Below, one piece after another: positions 16,352-25,330 of a stretch of 64,000 bases of DNA. The notes under the pieces were generated by a model, which saw only the letters and a program-made list of their open reading frames with translations, was not told where the DNA came from and made no database searches. The position numbers and the translations under genes were made by a program. Location: NCBI GenBank assembly GCA_029983685.1, contig JASBZA010000005.1:1-64000 (forward strand), in the 5' to 3' direction. Numbering within the stretch: position 1 is the first letter of the stretch; each line of letters opens with the position of its first letter. The DNA is from Oscillospiraceae bacterium (GTDB taxonomy: Bacteria > Bacillota > Clostridia > Saccharofermentanales > Fastidiosipilaceae).

Positions 16352-17496
16352 TAACGAAAACCACTTTCTTCTTTGTAATAGGCCAAAATCAGATCCACCA
16401 CCTCGCCATAGCTCTTAACGCCGGAGCTTTGGCCGTTTGACTTGAGATAAAAATCGTTAATCTGTGTGGACACCTCTTGTACTTTGCCCTCAAAACGATC
16501 CCAATATATGTTTCTTGCCCTAAGGTCCGCTTGAACACCTTGGGGTAAAGACTCCCAAAGGTCATTATGTAAATTTTTGTCTTCTTTATAAAGCGCATTA
16601 CTGACATGAATGTAGGCATGGAGCCAGGCTGCATAGCGAAAGTCCATGTCGGGGTGATGTATACCGGCATAGAAGCTGAAAAAGTTGGCCTCTTCTTCTC
16701 TGGCAAAGCCATAAGAATGGGCTAGCTCATGTAAAACCGTTGCCAAACGCTCATCGGGCCTCACATGGCTGTTTACCGTAGACTCGACCAAAAAGGGAAA
16801 ATAAATCCCGGTAATACCTGTATAAGACCAAAGATAGGATAGGGGCTCCGGCATGGGTTTAACCCGGACCGGACCATGGTAAACAAATTTTTTTATGAAA
16901 GGATTATCACTAATTTCCGCAATATTAGCATAGGCCAAACCGGCCTCCCGGTAGATTTGCTGATTGCTTAAGGACGGCACGAAAAGGCCTGTTTCATCAC
17001 GCTTTACCTCAAAGCTTAAGGGCTTAAGCTCCTCACTAATCCAAAGACTGGCTCGATAGAGGTCTTCTTTGGACGAGGATTCTAATGAAAGGCCCAAATT
17101 ATCCGGCAAGGATAGGCGATGGTAAGTGTAGCCGAAGTTCAAATAATAAAGAGGGGTAATGACAGAAACAAATACAATTAAAACGATTAAAAAGTGACGT
17201 CCTAAGACTCTTCTATCCAGTCCTTTTATGAGGCGATAGAGGAGGCGAAAGAGGAAAAATAATAAAGTAGCCCCTCCTAGCAATATCAGGACAGCCAGTA
17301 AAGAAATGGGAAAAAGCCGCACCAGATGTCTGGGCAGGAAAACTATTTTAGGGAAAAGCTCGCGTGCGTAAAGCTCTGCCCACTCAGGTTTCCTACGGAA
17401 GAGATATAAAAACAAAAAAGATAGGCCTGGCAGAATGAGCCATAGAAAATAATACGGCAGAGGCTTGCCGAAAGCTGTCTTGCTCTTTTGATCCAT
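16351..17496 (-). CDS. DUF3810 membrane protein with zinc-metallopeptidase motif
   Basis: 381 residues. Three predicted membrane segments in the first about 125 residues, then an extracytoplasmic domain carrying HELAH (H256-H260) followed by EEEANFFSF, a gluzincin-like layout in which the second Glu would be the third zinc ligand. DUF3810 is widespread in Firmicutes and Bacteroidetes and its substrate is not known. Stop and hemZ start overlap by one base, so the two are co-expressed. Confidence 0.8.
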   Translation of the reverse strand: MDQKSKTAFGKPLPYYFLWLILPGLSFLFLYLFRRKPEWAELYARELFPKIVFLPRHLVRLFPISLLAVLILLGGATLLFFLFRLLYRLIKGLDRRVLGRHFLIVLIVFVSVITPLYYLNFGYTYHRLSLPDNLGLSLESSSKEDLYRASLWISEELKPLSFEVKRDETGLFVPSLSNQQIYREAGLAYANIAEISDNPFIKKFVYHGPVRVKPMPEPLSYLWSYTGITGIYFPFLVESTVNSHVRPDERLATVLHELAHSYGFAREEEANFFSFYAGIHHPDMDFRYAAWLHAYIHVSNALYKEDKNLHNDLWESLPQGVQADLRARNIYWDRFEGKVQEVSTQINDFYLKSNGQSSGVKSYGEVVDLILAYYKEESGFR

Positions 17497-17575
17497 AGGG
17501 CCCTCCCGAAAAGTTTGAGGACTTCATTATACTAAAGTTTAGCGGCATGAGACCTAGCATAATAGGCCCGGTCCC

Positions 17576-17631
17576 TAAATAAAACGACCGAAACCCGGCA
17601 GAACGCATGTTCTAAGCCACGCCTCGGTCGT
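17576..17631 (-). terminator. terminator downstream of sepF
   Basis: Minus strand long hairpin: outer stem ACGACCGA/TCGGTCGT (17584-17631), inner pairing GGC..AGAAC/GTTCT GCC with loop ATGC, then TTTTATTTAG. It is longer and more structured than a minimal terminator, but nothing else suggests a separate RNA. Confidence 0.65.
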
Positions 17632-17692
17632 CTCTATGACTTAATAAACTACTTTTAATTAGACTTCGCTTAAATTTAGGCAAGTACTCCTA

Positions 17693-18259
17693 TTAAAGAG
17701 CGTTTACCACATCACGAAGATTTTTGATTGAGCGGTCTTCTCTTTCCTCTTCCAAGCCCTGTTGTAACTGGATATGAACCGGTGTGATAGCAAAAATCAT
17801 GTCCGAGATAGGCATGACCTTGCCGCCCAAAGAAAAGGCCGATCCGGTTAGAAAGTCGATAATGCGCTGTGCTCTTCTGTTGTCCAAGTCTTCGAAATTG
17901 CAGATGACAATACGGTCGGCCTTAAGCTCGTTGGCAATCTCTTGGCCATCCTCGATAGCGGTAGGTTTTACAATAACAACATATTGGCTGCCCAGACGGT
18001 TGAAATCCAAAACCTTGGAGTCATCAAAAGTCATGTGGTCTTGGCCGGAAGTTTCCATGGTGAAGGTTTTACGTTCGTTAAACTTAGGCTCAACAGTCTT
18101 CATTGCCACGGGACGTCTTCTGGGAGAAGGAGCAACATAGGCCTCCTCAGCTAAGTCCTCGGTATCTAAAACTTGGTCCTCATCATCTATATAAGAGGAC
18201 ACATAGTCCTCGTCTTCATAATTGTTGAAAAATGCTTTTACATTATCAAATAGTTTCAT
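17693..18259 (-). CDS. sepF: cell division protein SepF
   Basis: 188 residues. Starts MKLFDNVKAFFNN, an amphipathic membrane helix, followed by an acidic linker and the C-terminal SepF/YlmF domain (about 85-175) with YVVIVKPTAIEDGQEIANELKADRIVICNFEDLD and AQRIIDFLTGSAFSLGG. SepF tethers FtsZ to the membrane and shapes the septum. ATG 18259 has a GGGGGG ribosome site 9 bases upstream, so the open frame to 18301 is not used. It has its own promoter and a terminator. Confidence 0.93.
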   Translation of the reverse strand: MKLFDNVKAFFNNYEDEDYVSSYIDDEDQVLDTEDLAEEAYVAPSPRRRPVAMKTVEPKFNERKTFTMETSGQDHMTFDDSKVLDFNRLGSQYVVIVKPTAIEDGQEIANELKADRIVICNFEDLDNRRAQRIIDFLTGSAFSLGGKVMPISDMIFAITPVHIQLQQGLEEEREDRSIKNLRDVVNAL

Positions 18260-18299
18260 CAATAAGCCCCCCTGGTGTTTTTTCTTTGCTGTGATGTCC

Positions 18300-18328
18300 A
18301 TTATAGATGTACAGTTTAACCCTTACAA
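18300..18328 (-). promoter_or_regulatory. probable promoter of sepF
   Basis: Minus strand TTGTAA (18323-18328), 17-base spacer, TATAAT (18300-18305), about 40 bases before the sepF ATG. Confidence 0.6.
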
Positions 18329-18449
18329 GTCCACAACAGAGGGATAAAGGCATTTGTAATTGAATTGTAATATAGGTGACAGGCTGATTTTATAGGGGCT
18401 TCATCTATAAATTGTCGTTCTTAAGCGGACAGGTTCCGGGACCTATATT

Positions 18450-19190
18450 CTACTGGCCATGGACAGATAATTCAGGCGGACCCAAGATAGCGGTCCCCAG
18501 GCGGATATAGTCGGCCCCTTCTTCAATAGCGATTTCGAAATCATGGGTCATCCCCATCGATAAGTCGTTAAAAAGCAAAGCCTTCTCATCCGCTAAGAGG
18601 CCTTTACACCGGTCACGGAGCGCTCTTAAACCGCCGAAGGTTTCTCTAAGTCTTGTTTCATCCGCATCGGCTTCCGCCATGGTCATAAGTCCATTAAGCT
18701 TAAGGCCTTCCATATTGCTGATTTCGTCTAAATTTTTCCTTACATCCTCAGCTGTAAATCCGTGCTTACTGTCTTCACCCGTCACATTGACTTGGAGCAA
18801 GACAGACTCCTTGGTATCGTTGGCCAAAGCTCTTTTAGAGATTTCTTGGGCTAAACGTAAAGTGTTCACTGAATGAATCATTTGGCAGCGGCCGGAAATA
18901 TACTTCACCTTATTTCTTTGTAAGGTACCGATCATGTGCCAACGCACCTGCTCGTTTTGCTCGTCTATAAAATCCATCTTAGCGGTTAATTCTTGGACAC
19001 GATTTTCACCGAAGTCTCTGTAACCTTCTTGGGCCAAGAAAAGTGCGTCTTCCGGATCATGATATTTGGTAACAATAACAAGCGTGACACTGTCTCTGGG
19101 TCTGCCGGCCCTTTGGCAGGCTTTCTCTATCCTGTCTTCTACCTGTTGCAAATTTTTTCGAATTTGATTTTGTCTTTCCGGGCTTAGCAC
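18450..19190 (-). CDS. ylmE: YggS/YlmE-family PLP-binding protein
   Basis: PLP homeostasis protein of the alanine-racemase-like barrel fold without catalytic activity. VIVTKYHDPEDAL carries the PLP lysine; also GENRVQELTAK, RWHMIGTLQRNKVKYI, and SMGMTHDFEIAIEEGADYIRLGTAILG. Usual neighbour of sepF in Firmicutes. I use GTG 19190, which gives 246 residues and an N-terminus matching homologues. The ATG at 19259 would overlap hlyD by 32 bases and has no ribosome site. Confidence 0.88.
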   Translation of the reverse strand: MLSPERQNQIRKNLQQVEDRIEKACQRAGRPRDSVTLVIVTKYHDPEDALFLAQEGYRDFGENRVQELTAKMDFIDEQNEQVRWHMIGTLQRNKVKYISGRCQMIHSVNTLRLAQEISKRALANDTKESVLLQVNVTGEDSKHGFTAEDVRKNLDEISNMEGLKLNGLMTMAEADADETRLRETFGGLRALRDRCKGLLADEKALLFNDLSMGMTHDFEIAIEEGADYIRLGTAILGPPELSVHGQ

Positions 19191-19227
19191 CTTTTCACAC
19201 TTCTTTCTATTTTCTAACTCTGATTTC

Positions 19228-20583
19228 TTACTCCAATTGGGTACCGGCCTTAACCGCATCAGGATTCAAGATGATAATAGATCCGGCTTCTAATTCCTTT
19301 TCTACGCCCAAAGGAGAACTCACAATGGCATATTCACCGTCTTCTCTCAAGATATCTACAGGCTCTTCATAGACATATCCGCTTCGGAGCACCATAACAT
19401 TGGCTCTTTTGTCCCGGTCCTTGCCGCGTCCGATCAGTGCTTGGACGGGAATCTTCAGTCCTCGGTCCGACTCTAAAATGATTTCGGCCGGAAGCTTTCT
19501 ATAGGTAATAAGAGATTCTAACTGTGACTTGGATCTAAAACTGAGCCACAGGAGATCGTCTTGTTTTTTAACCTGAATCAGCCGAGCATCATCCAAACTG
19601 ATACCCTGGTCCGGGAATACAATTTCATAAACTTCATCCAGCTCAAATCGACTGGGAGACACACCGTCCAGGATAATATGGATGTCCTGATTAATGGCTT
19701 GAACCAGGAAGGCAAATTCCTGGCCCTCCTTAACTTCCTGACCAGGCTCTTTTCCGGCAGGCTTAAACTCTTTTATCTGTTCTTCTACCTTCTTAGGATC
19801 CAGCTTCAAGAAGTCTTCTGCTTTTACGGCCTTATTTTGGCCCGACACTTGGTAGGAAATAATTCCGCTGACCGGGGCATTTATAGCTGTTTCATAAGGG
19901 GCCAAAGCTTCTTTGGCCGCATCCAACTGATCGGAAAGTTCTTTTAAAGCTTCATCTCGATTGCCGAAGGACAAGAGGTCCTGGTTTCTGGACCTTACCA
20001 AAACTTCCATCTTAAGGCCCAGACGATCCGTTTCCTGAAGATCGGATCCGCCTATCTGTCGGACCTGGCGTACCAGAGGTACCAGCCTCTGGTCGATCTG
20101 GATAAAGGCACCCTTACCTTGGTCAAACTTACCTTCGTAAAGAAGGTCCAACTGCCGCTTAGACAGATTCTTTTCTGCTTCTTGTAAATTTTTTAGAAGG
20201 TCGCCGGCACGAGGTGAAATGACATCTCCGATATGGCCGCCCTTGCCAACCCTATTTCCGTCACTGATATTCTTAACCAGAAAGCCTCCGGCTGGACTCT
20301 TCAAGGGCAACTCATCACGGACAATCAGAGCGTCCGCGGTATAGGTATTCTTAATAGAACCCTGCTGAACAACATAGAGCTTGGGATCCGGAGCCGTACC
20401 TTCAATGATGAGTTTAATCATGACCAGGGTTAAGATCAACGTTACAAGCACGAAGAGCGCTAAAATCGTCAGCTGTCTCCGGTCTTGTTTCTTCTCTTGC
20501 CTGAGCATCTGAATATAAGGGGAAACCGGTCTTCTGGGACCGGGCTTATGCTTATGCGGCTTTTCTTTATATGACCTAGCCAT
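19228..20583 (-). CDS. HlyD-like membrane protein of the ylmE-sepF locus
   Basis: 451 residues: a basic cytoplasmic N-terminus, one membrane segment (about 40-62) and an external part with a split biotinyl-lipoyl-like domain (LKSPAGGFLVKNISDGNRVGKGGHIGDV, later APVSGIISYQVSG) around a helical hairpin. It resembles periplasmic adaptor proteins, but no exporter is nearby. Such genes recur upstream of ylmE-sepF in Clostridia, so an envelope or division role is likelier than drug export. One base after ynbB. Confidence 0.75.
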   Translation of the reverse strand: MARSYKEKPHKHKPGPRRPVSPYIQMLRQEKKQDRRQLTILALFVLVTLILTLVMIKLIIEGTAPDPKLYVVQQGSIKNTYTADALIVRDELPLKSPAGGFLVKNISDGNRVGKGGHIGDVISPRAGDLLKNLQEAEKNLSKRQLDLLYEGKFDQGKGAFIQIDQRLVPLVRQVRQIGGSDLQETDRLGLKMEVLVRSRNQDLLSFGNRDEALKELSDQLDAAKEALAPYETAINAPVSGIISYQVSGQNKAVKAEDFLKLDPKKVEEQIKEFKPAGKEPGQEVKEGQEFAFLVQAINQDIHIILDGVSPSRFELDEVYEIVFPDQGISLDDARLIQVKKQDDLLWLSFRSKSQLESLITYRKLPAEIILESDRGLKIPVQALIGRGKDRDKRANVMVLRSGYVYEEPVDILREDGEYAIVSSPLGVEKELEAGSIIILNPDAVKAGTQLE

Positions 20584-20584
20584 G

Positions 20585-21871
20585 CTAGTCCCTGTTTCCT
20601 TTCATTTTCTGGGCTGCGACCAAAGCGGCCAGCTTGATATTTTCATAAACAATACCGCCTTGCATATAAGCCTGATAGGGTGCACGTAAGGGGCCGTCGG
20701 CACTAAGCTCCATGGAAGAACCCTGGACAAAGGCACCTGCCGCCATAATGACTTCCGCCTCATAGCCCGGCATGGGTGCCGGAACAGGGCTGACAAAGGA
20801 GTCTACCGGTGAAACCTGCTGAATAGACTGGCAAAAATGAATCAGTTCTTCAGCCCGGGAAAATTCAATGACCTGAACGATATCGGAACGGATTTCTCTG
20901 GGACCGGGCGAGGTTTTATAGCCCAATTTTTCCAGAAGAGCGGCCGTAAAGACCAAACCCTGCAGGCACTCGGCTACGCTGTGCGGTGCCTGATAAAAGC
21001 CTTGGGCAATCTGTCGGCTGATTCCCATGGTAGGCCCTATCTCACTGCCTACTCCGGGCGCCGTCAAACGATATGCGGCCTTCTCAACTAAGTCGGCCCT
21101 ACCGGCCACATAACCTCCGGTCTGAGCTAAACCGCCACCGGGGTTCTTAATAAGTGAACCGGCCATGATATCGGATCCGACATCGCCGGGCTCTCTGGTC
21201 TCCACAAACTCTCCGTAGCAATTATCTACGGCAACAATAATGGAAGGGTTAATAGAACGACAAACTTGCACAGCTCTTTCAATCTGCTCAATTGTTATAG
21301 CCGGCCTATTCTTATAACCTCTGGACCTTTGAATCCATACCATCTTGGTATTAGGCTTGACATGGTCTTTAATATGGTCGAAATCAACGGTACCATCCGA
21401 TAGGAGTTCCATCTGTCTACAACTTACGCCCAGATCTCTGAGACTGCCCATATCCGTGTCTGCAACCTCACCGTTTCCCAGCGTATCTTGCAAAGTATCA
21501 TAAAGCGTACCGGTAATGGACAAAAAATCATCCCCGGGTCTTAGAATACCAAACAAAATCAAAGCCAAGGCATGGGTCCCCGAGCTGATTTGCCAACGCA
21601 CCAGCGCCTTCTCGGTTCCCATTACCTTGGCATAAACTTCTTCCAACTTATCCCGGCCACGGTCATCATAACCGTAGCCCGAAGACCCGCCGAAGTCCGC
21701 TTCGGCCATATGAGCATCCTGAAAAGCCTTCAAAACCTTCAACTGATTGTGCTCACGGGTTAAACGAATCGTTTTGAAAACGTCTTGTAATTCTTCTTCT
21801 ATACTTTGGCCCAGGGCCAAAATCTCCTCGGAAACATTCCAAGCATCGTATGCTGATTTATGGTCTATCAC
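20585..21871 (-). CDS. ynbB: YnbB-like 'aluminium resistance' / methionine gamma-lyase-family PLP enzyme
   Basis: 428 residues of the Cys/Met-metabolism aminotransferase fold. GSSGYGYDDRGRDKLEEVYAKVMGTEKALVRWQISSGTHAL, VWIQRSRGYKNRP, VAVDNCYGEFVETREP, and MAGSLIKNPGGGLAQTGGYVAGR, whose Lys binds PLP, are strongly conserved in the family. The aluminium name is historical; a C-S lyase role is inferred. GTG start at 21871. First gene of the ynbB-hlyD-ylmE stretch. Confidence 0.9.
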   Translation of the reverse strand: MIDHKSAYDAWNVSEEILALGQSIEEELQDVFKTIRLTREHNQLKVLKAFQDAHMAEADFGGSSGYGYDDRGRDKLEEVYAKVMGTEKALVRWQISSGTHALALILFGILRPGDDFLSITGTLYDTLQDTLGNGEVADTDMGSLRDLGVSCRQMELLSDGTVDFDHIKDHVKPNTKMVWIQRSRGYKNRPAITIEQIERAVQVCRSINPSIIVAVDNCYGEFVETREPGDVGSDIMAGSLIKNPGGGLAQTGGYVAGRADLVEKAAYRLTAPGVGSEIGPTMGISRQIAQGFYQAPHSVAECLQGLVFTAALLEKLGYKTSPGPREIRSDIVQVIEFSRAEELIHFCQSIQQVSPVDSFVSPVPAPMPGYEAEVIMAAGAFVQGSSMELSADGPLRAPYQAYMQGGIVYENIKLAALVAAQKMKGNRD

Positions 21872-21921
21872 TTCGTCTGCCTCAACTAACGTAAAGAATA
21901 TTCTAACGACTTTAGAGGTCT

Positions 21922-21952
21922 ATTATAGCGATAGGCCCAATGGCAAATCAAG
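21922..21952 (-). promoter_or_regulatory. possible promoter of ynbB
   Basis: A perfect TATAAT on the minus strand at 21922-21927, with TTGATT at 21947-21952 (19-base spacer). It overlaps the end of cadA. The -10 is good but the spacing is long. Confidence 0.35.
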
Positions 21953-21954
21953 GC

Positions 21955-24105
21955 TTAGAGCTTCTTGGTAAGGAGGGCTCGTGTCGAGTTTAAGACGGCA
22001 AAAACCGTTACACCGACGTCGGCAAAAACCGCTTGCCACATGGTCGCTATTCCCAAAGCACCCAAGGTCAAGAAGACTAATTTGATACCCAAAGCCAGAA
22101 CTATATTCTGCTTGGCAATGGAATTGGTCTTACGGGCGATTCTTTTGGCCGTGACGAGTTTGTCGATTTCATCGGTCATAATAACGATATCCGAAGCCTC
22201 AATAGCCGCATCCGAACCCAGGCCTCCCATGGCAATACCTACATCCGCTCGGGCCAACAAAGGTGCATCGTTAATACCGTCACCGACGGTCCCGATTTTT
22301 CCCTTACTGCTGCTTTGATGCTTGGCCTTCTCAATGGCTTCCAAGCGACTGACCTTATCTTGCGGTAAGAGCTCTGCGAAGACTTGGTCTACCCCCAGCT
22401 CTTCCCCGACCTTCTCCGAGATGATTTTATTGTCACCGGTCAAAATATACGTGTGCTTGATACCGACATTCTTCAGATCGGCGATGGCTTCTACGGCACC
22501 TTCTTTGAGCTGATCGGCAATAACGACCGTCCCTTGGTAAATACCGTCCATGGCCACATGCACCTTAGTCCCGGCCCGGTCAATCGCAGTATACGGAACA
22601 TTAAATTGGTCCAGCAATTTGGTATTACCGGCCAAAATCTCAACCTGTCCTCTGTCAAGCTCTGCCACAACCCTTACACCCTTACCGGCAATCTCTTCCG
22701 TGTCTTTAATCTTTTTAGAATCCGGTCTTTGGCCATAGGACTTTAAGATAGCGTCAGCAATAGGGTGGGTGGAGTGGAGCTCGGCATAGGCGGCAAGTTC
22801 TAAGAGTTTTTCATCCGATGCAGCAGCTAGATCTTCGGCCGGAATGATTTCACTGACTTCAAATTGTCCCTTAGTCAGCGTACCGGTCTTATCAAAGACC
22901 AAGGTATCGACCTGGTCTAAAGCTTCCAGATAGTTTCCGCCTTTGACCAGAATACCTCTCTTGGACGCTCCGCCGATACCGCCGAAAAAAGCCAGGGGGA
23001 CCGAGACGACAAAGGCGCAAGGGCAGGAAATAACCAAGAAGACCAAGGCCCTGTAAAGCCAGTCGCTAAATACGGCACCGGGAATGATTAGAGTAGGCAA
23101 AACAGCCAGGCCCAAGGCAAAAAATACAACAAAAGGTGTGTAATAGCGGGCAAAGCGGCTAATCAAGTTTTCGGTCTGTGCCTTGTTCTCACCGGCATTT
23201 TGTACCAAATCCAAGATACGGTTTACAGTCGATTCACCGAAAGGCTTATCAACTCGTACTTGCAAGAGGGCCTGACGGTTAATAGCGCCGCTTAATGCCA
23301 TCTCTCCGGGCACGATGGATACAGGGACAGACTCGCCGGTCAGAGCAGACATGTCGAGACTGGAAGAGCCTTCGACAACTGTTCCGTCCAAAGGAATTCT
23401 CTCGCCCGGCCTAACTCTTATAATTGAACCGACCTCTACGTCTTCAGCGGCAACTTCTTCTACCTCACCTGTTTCGTTATTCAAAACAAAAGCCACATCG
23501 GGCCTAATTTCCATGAGGCTTTGGATAGAGCGGCGGGATTGACCCACGGCAATATCCTGGAAAAGCTCGCCCAGCAAGTAGAAAATCATAACGGCGACAG
23601 CCTCACTGTACTGGCCGATGAAGAAAGCCCCTATGGTGGCTATGCTCATAAGGAAATATTCGGTAAAAACCTGACCTTTTCCGATCAGCTTGATGGCTTC
23701 CCAGATAACCGGAAGACCTGCTATAAGGTAGCTTACGATAAACAAGATTAGATTAACCGGTTTAGGAAAAGAAAAAGCCACGGCAACAATAAACAAGATT
23801 AAACTGATGCCCAATCTTAAAATCGATTCACGCTGTTCCTCCCAGATGGTAGGGAATTGGGCCATAACCGGGCTTCTTTCATGAATCTTCTCAACTTCTA
23901 CATCGGGCTCATACTTGTGAACAATATTACGAATCTGCTCTTCTGTGGGAGCCGATTTCGTCTCATCTTTTTGGGTAAGGTGCATTTCTTGGGTTAAGAG
24001 GTTCACAACCGCATCCCAACCCTCAATCGTTTTAGCCTCCGCCTCGATCTTTCCGGCGCAGGTCGGACAATCTAAACCCTTTAACTTATAGCTTTGGCGT
24101 TTCAT
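21955..24105 (-). CDS. cadA: heavy-metal-translocating P1B-type ATPase (Zn/Cd/Pb exporter)
   Basis: 716 residues. One N-terminal metal-binding domain with GLDCPTCAGKIE; membrane helices; actuator loop TGES; the ion-binding SCPC in LVISCPCAFVVSVPL that marks the Zn/Cd/Pb subgroup; phosphorylation site DKTGTLTKG; HPIADA in the N domain; and GDGINDAPLLARADVGIAMG. It pumps divalent metal out of the cell. It lies 18 bases after the CadC gene, which should control it. Confidence 0.94.
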   Translation of the reverse strand: MKRQSYKLKGLDCPTCAGKIEAEAKTIEGWDAVVNLLTQEMHLTQKDETKSAPTEEQIRNIVHKYEPDVEVEKIHERSPVMAQFPTIWEEQRESILRLGISLILFIVAVAFSFPKPVNLILFIVSYLIAGLPVIWEAIKLIGKGQVFTEYFLMSIATIGAFFIGQYSEAVAVMIFYLLGELFQDIAVGQSRRSIQSLMEIRPDVAFVLNNETGEVEEVAAEDVEVGSIIRVRPGERIPLDGTVVEGSSSLDMSALTGESVPVSIVPGEMALSGAINRQALLQVRVDKPFGESTVNRILDLVQNAGENKAQTENLISRFARYYTPFVVFFALGLAVLPTLIIPGAVFSDWLYRALVFLVISCPCAFVVSVPLAFFGGIGGASKRGILVKGGNYLEALDQVDTLVFDKTGTLTKGQFEVSEIIPAEDLAAASDEKLLELAAYAELHSTHPIADAILKSYGQRPDSKKIKDTEEIAGKGVRVVAELDRGQVEILAGNTKLLDQFNVPYTAIDRAGTKVHVAMDGIYQGTVVIADQLKEGAVEAIADLKNVGIKHTYILTGDNKIISEKVGEELGVDQVFAELLPQDKVSRLEAIEKAKHQSSSKGKIGTVGDGINDAPLLARADVGIAMGGLGSDAAIEASDIVIMTDEIDKLVTAKRIARKTNSIAKQNIVLALGIKLVFLTLGALGIATMWQAVFADVGVTVFAVLNSTRALLTKKL

Positions 24106-24123
24106 ATCCTCTCCTCCTGAAAT

Positions 24124-24486
24124 TTATTCGATAACGTGGGCAAAGCCCTGATCCAAAATCTTCTTGACATGGTCGTCGGCCAAAGAGTAATAGACGACCC
24201 TGCCGTCTCTTCTATTCTTTACCAAAGAAACTTGTTTTAAAATTCGGAGCTGATGGGAAATAGCGGACTGGGTCATGTTGAGCAAATTGGCAATATCACA
24301 GACACACATCTCGCTAAGATCCAGTGCATAAAGAATCTGCACCCGGGTTGTATCACTGAAAACTTTAAAAAGATCGGCCAAATCATAGAGGTGCTCTGCT
24401 TCCGGCATCTGATCTCGGACCTTATTCACCACATCTTCGTGAATAACCACATTGTCACAACGCTCTACAAAATTACTATCTATCAC
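24124..24486 (-). CDS. cadC: CadC-type ArsR/SmtB metal-sensing repressor
   Basis: 120 residues with a winged helix (LLNMTQSAISHQLRILKQ as recognition helix). Both metal sites known from CadC can be read: the Cys site, with an N-terminal VERC plus CVCD in SEMCVCDIANLL, and the alpha-5 site, DDH followed 11 residues later by HVIE, matching Asp/His/His/Glu. So it should release DNA on Cd, Pb or Zn. I chose GTG 24486 because AGGAGGAG stands upstream; the open frame back to 24558 runs through the promoter and operator. Confidence 0.92.
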   Translation of the reverse strand: MIDSNFVERCDNVVIHEDVVNKVRDQMPEAEHLYDLADLFKVFSDTTRVQILYALDLSEMCVCDIANLLNMTQSAISHQLRILKQVSLVKNRRDGRVVYYSLADDHVKKILDQGFAHVIE

Positions 24487-24539
24487 GAGGACTCCTCCTA
24501 ATATTAAATACACTCGGTATGTTCCTTTAAACGTCTGAA

Positions 24540-24561
24540 CATATGAGCAACCGTTCATATG
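24540..24561 (-). promoter_or_regulatory. CadC operator
   Basis: Perfect 7-bp inverted repeat CATATGA-8-TCATATG, the form of ArsR/SmtB-family operators. It covers the expected transcription start just downstream of the cadC -10. A second palindrome, GTTCATATGAAC, overlaps its upstream half. Confidence 0.7.
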
Positions 24562-24564
24562 AAC

Positions 24565-24592
24565 ATGATATCATAGGTACAAGACTTGTCAA
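24565..24592 (-). promoter_or_regulatory. promoter of cadC-cadA
   Basis: Minus strand TTGACA (24587-24592), 16-base spacer, TATCAT (24565-24570), directly upstream of the operator. Confidence 0.68.
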
Positions 24593-24679
24593 GATAAGTG
24601 AAAATAGAAAGCTGTTTTATAAGCAACAAATACTATAATGAAAGTCTATAAAAAAGTTTTAGAAAGTGGAATAATTACG

Positions 24680-25330
24680 ATGCATAAAGGTCTCTCAAAA
24701 CTATCTCAACCGTTAAAAGCTTTAATTTTCTTCTGGGCTATTTTTGCTCTGAGTGTTTTTCTGGTTTTGGCGCAAACATGGCTCTACCCTCTATTCTCCA
24801 AAGGGATTATGAACACACACAATCTAAGTCCCGATATTATCCAAAAGAACTACGAGATTCTTATTCGTTACAATCTAAATCCCCGACCTGTTTCTTTGGA
24901 GTTTATTGACCTTTCCATGTCTGAACACGGACGCATTCACTTTGAAGAAGTAAAGACAATCTTTCAAAGCATTATCTGGTCCGGACTTCTTGCATTAGCC
25001 CTATCTATTTTTTTCATTATACGGGCCGGGCGCAATAAAGAAAAACCTGCTTTCATCCCTCTGGGGGGCCTAATCTCCCTGATATTGCCGCTTCTTATCG
25101 GTCTACTAATTGCCGTATTGGGCTTTGACCGGACCTTCATTATCTTTCATAAAATATTCTTCAACAACGACTATTGGATCTTTGATTCTGCTACGGACCC
25201 TATAATAAACTATCTGCCACAGCCCTTTTTCTTTGCCATGGCCTTTAGCATTATCCTGACCTATCTTATTATTTATCTCTTACTTCGCCTGATTCTTTAT
25301 CCACGCATGAAAGCCAAAGCTAAGCTATGA
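24680..25330 (+). CDS. TIGR01906/DUF1461 family integral membrane protein
   Basis: 216 residues with four to five membrane segments. The conserved FHKIFFNNDYWIFDSATDPIINYLPQPFF segment identifies the family. Function is not known. The frame is open from an ATG at 24638, but that codon overlaps a TATAAT (24634-24639) that may be the -10, so I use ATG 24680 even though its ribosome site is weak. Its end overlaps the convergent gene by 11 bases. Confidence 0.78.
   Translation: MHKGLSKLSQPLKALIFFWAIFALSVFLVLAQTWLYPLFSKGIMNTHNLSPDIIQKNYEILIRYNLNPRPVSLEFIDLSMSEHGRIHFEEVKTIFQSIIWSGLLALALSIFFIIRAGRNKEKPAFIPLGGLISLILPLLIGLLIAVLGFDRTFIIFHKIFFNNDYWIFDSATDPIINYLPQPFFFAMAFSIILTYLIIYLLLRLILYPRMKAKAKL

Noticed and set aside
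17576..17631. Separate structured RNA downstream of sepF
   Set aside because: The long hairpin is followed by a T run and is adequately explained as the sepF terminator.
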